Assembly: GCA_003260075.1 (NCBI GenBank)
Contig: QLIY01000266.1
Span: forward strand, 109,382 to 173,381
From: Phallusia mammillata
Lineage: Eukaryota > Chordata > Ascidiacea > Phlebobranchia > Ascidiidae
DNA: 64,000 nt
Reading direction: 5' to 3'
The notes below the pieces were generated by a model. It was not told the origin of the DNA, ran no database searches, and was given only the letters and a program-made list of their open reading frames with translations. Positions within the stretch are counted from its first letter, which is position 1; every line of letters starts with the position of its first letter. This document shows positions 59,001 to 64,000 of the stretch, in pieces. The position numbers were made by a program, and so were the translations under genes.

Positions 59001-62000
59001 ATTTACATTTATAATCATGCTGAGGACCACCCAATCAATCGACACATACATTTTGATGAAAAAAAATATTTAATGCAGTGGTTTCCGACCTACGTTTCGC
59101 GCTCTCGAGGGTCCGTGGGTAGACCATAAACATTGGTACACTATTACTTTCATAAGAGATAGACTATAACTTTCTTTGAAAAAGTTGTTGGGTATCAAAT
59201 TTTTCAAAAATTGATGACGTCGTGACTTTAAATATGACGTCATTTTGTTTGTGTTTTTTGTACTGCCAATTCTACTTTAAATACTAGTTGGTGATCATTT
59301 TTAACCGGCTCTCTTCATTTTATTTTACCTGATTCGGGTTTCTCACATATAAACGCCCATTCTTGGGGATCAGAGCAGTCATCAGGATAAAACTCTGCGT
59401 AGTGACACCCATCCAAATGTTCGCCTGCAAAATGGAAGATAAGGGACTGTATGGATGTTTCTTGGTAACCTAACTTGTTTTTTTTTATGCGACTCACTGG
59501 ATATTTTTAACTAATAACAGGATGCAGTTGCAATTCGGTGTGTATAGTTAAGCAGATATTGCGATTAACCAAATTCGTATGGATCTAAATTGCGCAAAAT
59601 TAATTTGATTATTATTCTATCGGTTAAGCGTATAACCGTTTTAATTAAGACAGTTTGTAAAACCCAACCAAAGTAATTTGTTAGGAAAATCGTCTCGATA
59701 ATCGCAAAACAGCAGTTATTTATGTGAGCAAAGAAAAATCTTCATGTTTTTACTTCTAATAAATCTAAACGGGGGGGGGGCGGTAGACGATCGAGTGTAT
59801 TTGAGATGAGATGATTAAATGTTATTTCGCTCAGTTGAGGAACACAAAGCACTAAACATTACCAAGCCGGAAATAACTGCACAACGATAAAACGTTATGG
59901 AGCGCAAAACTGTGGAGGGCACAAGGGGGGGGGGGAGACAGTTTGTAAAACCCAACCAAAGTAATTTGTTAGGAAAATCTTCTCGATAATCGCAAAACAG
60001 CAGTTATTTGTGTGAGCAAAGAAAAATCTTCATGTTTTTACTTCTAATAAATCTAAACACATTCAGTACACAAATCAAACCACGCAAACCTAGGCAGTTT
60101 GCTCATTTAATTTGGAAGTCGGGCCGGGCGTATGTGGTCTGACTCAACTGCGGGCCCTTTAAAAAAAAACTTGTGTATACAGCTATAATAAAGGATTACT
60201 CAAAAACATCAAAAAGCTCGGTAGACGATCGTGTGTATTTGAGATGAGATGATTAAATGTTATTTCGCTCGGTGAGTAACACAAAGCACTAAACATCATC
60301 AAGCCGGAAATAGCTGCACAACGATAAAACGTTATGGAGCGCAAAACTGTGGAGGGCACAATTGGTGGATAATGTCTACGCGCTGCAGCTACGCCGTATT
60401 ATAAGGCGGTATGTGACTGGGGCTCACAAGAGAGTGAGGTCGGTGCATTGTGAATAAACACGTCTAGGGGCCTGAAATTAGAGACCGGACCTGGTCCGAA
60501 GCCGAATCGTTTTTAGAAAGCCAGGTTGGCCCCGAAAAATTGATTGACAGACCGAGATAACAAACACAATAGACAAAAACATATAATTGGTCTTCAACAT
60601 GACGTTTTAGGGCTATTTGACACTTGGTCAGGTCCAACAACTGGCTACTAGATAAATTTATTTAAATTTATTTTATTTAAGAGTGTAAAGTCAGGCCTGA
60701 ATCAAACCCGTTCGTTTTTAAGAAACCTATGCCCGAACCGGGCCCGACTCGGCCTTTAGGTAACCTATGACATCCAGAATAAAATTTTGCTGTCTAAACT
60801 TACAATCGTAGACGTCCATAAGAACACACTGGTTCATGTTAATGTACATTTCCATGTTCACAATCCAGGGCAAAAAAGTTACGTCGTTTCCGTCGATGTC
60901 AACGTATTTCGTGCTGTTGCAATTTCCCTGAAAGGAATAAGACATTGCTCAACCAATTTCACTGGCACTGTTTAGGCATTAGAAAACTAAGCACGAATAT
61001 CTATTTCGTATGAGCAATATAGAATGCATTGTCTGATACGATTCTCTTAGTTCATGACAATGGGGGGGGGGTCCAATTTCACTGGCACTGTTTAGGGCTT
61101 TAGGCATTAGAAAACTAAGCACGAATCTCTATTTCGTATGGGCAATATAGAATGCATTGTCTGATACGATTCTCTTAGTTCATGACAATAAGAAACAACC
61201 TCGATCAATAAAAGAATAAGGAATGACTGGTCATTTAACCCAGCGTTTTCCAAACTATCCGACGCGACTCAGAAGTGGCTCGCCTGAAAATTATTTTGTG
61301 TAGCCTTGTTTTTTAACAAGGGCCTCTACTTTATACTGTTGCGCAATATTAATTTTACAACACTTTGCTTCAACGTGTTTACGCAGTTTTTGTTTATGAC
61401 GTCACAAGCGGTCTGGTTGACAATGGGCCTAAGTGGGGCCAAATCAGAACTGTTTGGAAAAATGGAATAAAATGCATTTCAAAATAGTTGGCACGGAAAA
61501 GTACAAAATATATTTTTGAAATATTAACATCACGTCAAAAAAAAACTTTGGGAACCACTGAATTAACCTTAGGTGTTCTTACGGTCCTATTATAAGTTTC
61601 AGCATCTTACCATGAAAATGCAGGTTTGGTCGAACACGGTGTCGTTAATGTCTTGTGGCCCCACACCGGCATATTTGCACAAGTCAGGATCAGCTGTACA
61701 GTTGTAGTAAAATTCGGGAAGCGCAGTTAGTTCCACCAGTGCTTTTTGTATCTCATCTCCCATAATGCCAACAATGTAGGTGGCGTAATCCCTGTATTGA
61801 ATTCCCATGGCATATTTCAGGAAATCGAATACTTCCTGGTTTGGAATTGTAGCCAGTTTTCCACCCCATCTATTGCAGTAAAACGAAGCCTCCAGAAAAT
61901 CTCGGTATTTTTCGGCGATAAAGTAAATCGTCCCGTTGAACTCTAATTCTGTAATTTAATTGTTATTTTACCTTAAACGGTTATGATTCGCGGATTCGTA

Positions 62001-62948
62001 ATGTACAAAATGGTATAGTTTTGTTAAATTGTGCGAATAATATACAGTAAATCTCGGTTAAACCGGATTCGGTTAATCCGGACATCGCCTAAATCGGACA
62101 AAACTCGAGGTACAAATGAGTTGTTATGTAGTAAGGCTTCAACTAATTGACATCGGTTAATACGGAGGGGGGGGGGCTTCGTTATGTATAAAATGGTATG
62201 GTTTTGTTCAAATGTGCGAATAATATACAGTAAATCTCGGTTAAACCGGATTAGGTTAATCCGGGCCTTTGCCTAATTCTGACAAAACCCGAGGCACCAA
62301 TGATTTGTTATGTGTTAAGGCTGAAACTAATCGACATCGGTTAATCCGGATTTTCGTTTAAACTGGACCAAACTTGAGGTACAGATGATTTGTAATGTGG
62401 CACGGCTTCGATCGGTTAATCCAGATCTTCGCCCAACCAGGACAAGTTTTTTGTTCCAAACGGGGTCGAATTAACCGAGGTTTAATGTATCTTAACATTC
62501 TTACAGGGGGAAGTATCGACAATAAAAAGGTTAAGCATTGTTAAGGTTTTGTAAAGGAGTAAAAACGCATAAAGACTATTTAGGTATTTTTATGTAATGC
62601 TTTTCTGTTTACTTGTTTTGCATTAGTTATAATGAAGTGGTCCTAAAAACACTACATATAAGTTTGTACGAGTATGTCTGCTTACTTAATGCGCTTCTAG
62701 TCAGCTCACATAAACCACTATTACATACAAATATTTTGGCGCGCCAAACCATTATGCTTTTGATGTAGTAATTATATTGACATACAGCGTTTAAAAGGTT
62801 GCCGACCTCTGTGTTGGGCAATAGGCAAACCTAGTAACAAATCTAAGGCTAAGTGATCTTGTGTATTTCAGATGTAGAAACCACTTACCCAAGCCACCGA
62901 TGTCACCAGTTATGACCTCTGAAAAGTTAAAAAAAGATTAAACATTGT

Positions 62949-62985
<37 letters not shown>

Positions 62986-63099
62986 CAAATATTTATTTGT
63001 ATCAATTTATATATACCTAGCATTAAAATACGAACCTGGATCAAACCCACAATGCCCTAGATGCAACAGTGACGCCATAAGCAGCATACATAGCAGCAT
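53020..63099 (-). CDS. C-type lectin - ZP - EGF transmembrane protein, gene 2
   Basis: Exons on the minus strand: 63036-63099, 62889-62918, 61611-61948, 60804-60927, 59329-59424, 58391-58499, 58111-58255, about 56378-56565, 55573-55744, 55076-55146, 54492-54648, 54064-54237, 53709-53847 and 53020-53171. Phases agree throughout and the sum is 652 residues. The only doubtful donor is that of the 56378 exon. Order: signal peptide (MLLCMLLMASLLHLGHC); C-type lectin-like domain (LEFNGTIYFIAEK to WAFICEK); ZP-N (ending ISRATPMRTSFNCIYKRF); ZP-C (IACWVSLIPSPTMTNP, then YLHCTVQACPADTGC); AKRKRRSAD furin-type site followed by LSVGPIQVIGG, like an external hydrophobic patch; EGF module (CAYECKALGDKAVCLCPPG); transmembrane helix; tail NKSSE. 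Same architecture as gene 1, opposite strand. Confidence 0.88.
55225..55470. mobile_element. Diverged CAGAGTT-family MITE
   Basis: Contains GGGCCTAAAATTCGAGCCCG, AGACAATGGTCTTAAAC and CCGTTTTGGGGCTGTTTGA, all family motifs. The ends are degraded. Confidence 0.55.
55838..55945 (+). repeat. Dispersed GCCGGAAATAGCTGC family copy
   Basis: Best-preserved copy: ACCAAGCCGGAAATAGCTGC, then AACGTTATAAAGCGCAAAA, then GGGCACAGTTGGTGAATCATG, ending CGCTGCAGCTACACCGT. It has no terminal inverted repeat and no clear Pol III boxes. Confidence 0.6.
56460..57073. repeat. Allelic doubling that repeats a ZP-N exon of gene 2
   Basis: After the C run at 56806-56816 the text GTAGCTCGGCTAATAAAATC and the next 200 bases repeat 56473 onward. 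Within the exon there is one synonymous and one replacement difference, plus scattered intronic changes. The second exon copy (56817-56911) should not be counted as an extra exon. Confidence 0.8.
57074..57630. mobile_element. hAT-type MITE (outer element of a nest)
   Basis: The left end CAGGGGTCGGCAACCTTTTT and the right end CGATTGCCGACCACTG are inverted repeats. Flanking octamers match at only about 5 of 8 positions. Without the nested insertion the element would be about 217 bp. Confidence 0.75.
57106..57437. mobile_element. CAGAGTT-family MITE nested in another MITE
   Basis: Ends CAGAGTTGCAAGCGGGCCCG and CCCGACTTGCAACTCCG. The octamer TTGTGGAC lies on both sides (57098-57105 and 57438-57445), and removing the insert restores the outer element. 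Confidence 0.9.
57717..58036. mobile_element. hAT-type MITE, perfect 8-bp TSD
   Basis: Ends CAGCGGTTCCCAACCGGGG and AAGGTTGGGAACCTCTG, with flanking octamer CATTAGAA at 57709-57716 and 58037-58044. The inside has GGGAGGAATTT palindromes. It lies in an intron of gene 2. Confidence 0.9.
58600..58860. repeat. Allelic doubling around a G run
   Basis: TCTAACGCAGCAAAAAATAA-type text precedes and follows the 10-base G run at 58724-58733. The second copy has a small indel. Confidence 0.75.
59640..60405. repeat. Interleaved allelic copies around two G runs
   Basis: G runs at 59771-59780 and 59925-59935. The block AGACAGTTTGTAAAACCC and the block CGGTAGACGATCG (which includes a GCCGGAAATAGCTGC family copy) each appear twice in alternating order, as if pieces of two haplotypes were interleaved. 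Confidence 0.7.
60465..60760. mobile_element. CAGAGTT-family MITE, diverged
   Basis: Contains GGGGCCTGAAATTAGAGACC, ACGTTTTAGGGCTATTTGAC and CCCGAACCGGGCCCGACTC. The terminal bases are worn. Confidence 0.6.
61020..61200. repeat. Allelic doubling around a G run
   Basis: CCAATTTCACTGGCACTGTT and the following 130 bases occur before and after the 10-base G run at 61062-61071, with an 11-base indel. Confidence 0.75.
61241..61560. mobile_element. hAT-type MITE in gene 2 intron
   Basis: Ends CAGCGTTTTCCAAACTATCC and CTTTGGGAACCACTG. Flanking octamers are ATTTAACC and AATTAACC (7 of 8). Confidence 0.8.
62043..62487. mobile_element. pogo/Tigger-like MITE, TA flanked
   Basis: The left end TACAGTAAATCTCGGTTAA and the right end TTAACCGAGGTTTAATGTA are inverted repeats flanked by TA. 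GGTTAATCCGGA-type motifs repeat inside. A G run at 62167-62176 doubles the left half. Confidence 0.6.
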
Positions 63100-63442
63100 A
63101 GTGACGTAACTGTATTACTTTATCTCGTTTAGAACACTTATTGAATTGAATTAAACTACAACTGAACCTATTTTTGACAACAATATGTTTTTAGAAAACT
63201 TTAATCTAGACAGAAAGGGTGTATAGGTGCCATTAAGTAGTTTGTCTAGGGGTGCAAAACCTTTTCGGTATGACGGCCGCATCGCAGATCCTTGTTTTAC
63301 AATTACTGATGCGAAAAAAAAAAACGATTTACCCCATTTGCATACCGTCAAATGGCGCATGAAAAGCGTTAATTAATTGATCACTTGATGCACAGTTTTG
63401 ATCGGAACAGCCTGACCGTAAGTCTTAACTTATCATCTATAG

Positions 63443-64000
63443 CAGGTGTGGCCAACACGTCGATCGCGATCGACTGGTCGATCGCCTGCTTTTGACTGGT
63501 CGATCGCCGCTAAATTCTCCACAACTTATCAAAAGCTTATTAGTTGAAAAACAAACTAAATAATATAAAACAGCACTTCTGACATTTTGACACAACGCAC
63601 AAATGTGCAATCGGACAATAATTATGTAATTGACACTTTCTTTGTTGCGTAACAATTGTTATTTTGGCACCAAATTGTGTCGTAACATCTACAATGCTTT
63701 GTCGTCACAACTTGAGTGTTTGCTTCAACGAAGCAGTTGCTATTAATTGGGGGGATTTAAAAGTTCCCACTGAATACTTTGATAAAAAATATGTACGTAT
63801 GCGACGTTTTAGTGTTGTAAGAACTACGTGATGCTTGACAATAAAACTCATGACTATAAATAACTGTCAATCAAATCTCATGCTGATGTTTTCATTATTG
63901 CTTTATGTTACTGGCAGCCTAAATCACGACTGATCAGTCGATCGCGTACAATTAGGAAAAATTTTGTCGATCTTAACGACTGGCAAGTTGGCCACCCCTG
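63443..64000. mobile_element. hAT-type MITE at window end
   Basis: The left end CAGGTGTGGCCAACACGTCG and the right end AAGTTGGCCACCCCTG match. Internal palindromes repeat CGATCGCGATCGACTGGTCG. The right target duplication lies outside the window. Confidence 0.8.

Noticed and set aside
59075..59110. Left end of another hAT MITE (CAGTGGTTTCCGACCTACG)
   Set aside because: No inverse right end or target duplication was found nearby.
1..64000. CRISPR array, bacterial operon or integrated virus
   Set aside because: All confirmed genes are split by spliceosomal introns, and repeats are eukaryotic transposons. No regularly spaced repeats or viral structural genes were seen.

Overview
The window looks like AT-rich nuclear DNA of an invertebrate animal. 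Genes are split by GT-AG introns of roughly 80 to 3,200 bases, and repeats are dense. My best guess is an invertebrate deuterostome such as an ascidian (Ciona-like), from the mix of a Kazal inhibitor cluster, zona pellucida (ZP) proteins fused to C-type lectin domains, and short dispersed DNA transposons. The species is an inference, not something I can read directly.

Layout. 1-8.6 kb holds mostly repeats: tRNA-like SINE copies, hAT-type miniature elements, a broken LINE reverse transcriptase at 6.2-7.6 kb, and one doubtful orphan exon. 8.7-25.9 kb is a tandemly duplicated cluster of four small secreted Kazal-type protease inhibitors (exon starts at 8698, 15359, 21004 and 22731). With it are two copies of an intronless IMPACT/YIH1 gene (17404 and 24652). 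A stray last exon of the neighbouring gene lies at 18519. 25.7-31.2 kb carries a complete six-exon minus-strand gene for the mitochondrial 2'-O-ribose rRNA methyltransferase MRM2 (FtsJ family). 33.0-36.5 kb carries a plus-strand gene for a TMPPE-like multi-pass membrane metallophosphoesterase, cut by two sequence gaps. 39.0-52.2 kb (plus) and 53.0-63.1 kb (minus) hold two paralogous genes in tail-to-tail orientation. Both encode signal peptide, C-type lectin-like domain, ZP-N, ZP-C, a KRKRR furin-type site, an EGF-like module and a transmembrane helix. I rebuilt both from splice sites and matching intron phases. This lectin-ZP-EGF-TM pair is the most interesting biology in the window.

Assembly. 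At least 36 runs of G or C (9 to 95 bases) are almost certainly former N gaps rewritten as a base. The short ones are nearly all 10 or 11 long. Many are flanked by near-identical copies of the same local sequence that differ like two alleles, often synonymously in exons. All runs are G up to 42.2 kb, C from 46.3 to 56.8 kb, and G again from 58.7 kb, so the middle part was probably reverse-complemented after the substitution. Several apparent tandem duplications and poly-Gly or poly-Pro reading frames are therefore artefacts.

Mobile DNA. At least a dozen miniature elements begin CAGNGGT or CAGAGTT, and many have 8-bp target-site duplications that I could match base for base. These are hAT hallmarks. 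One is nested in another, and one has an empty paralogous site inside the window. Foldback elements, a pogo-like element, a Penelope-like remnant and tRNA-derived SINEs make up much of the rest.
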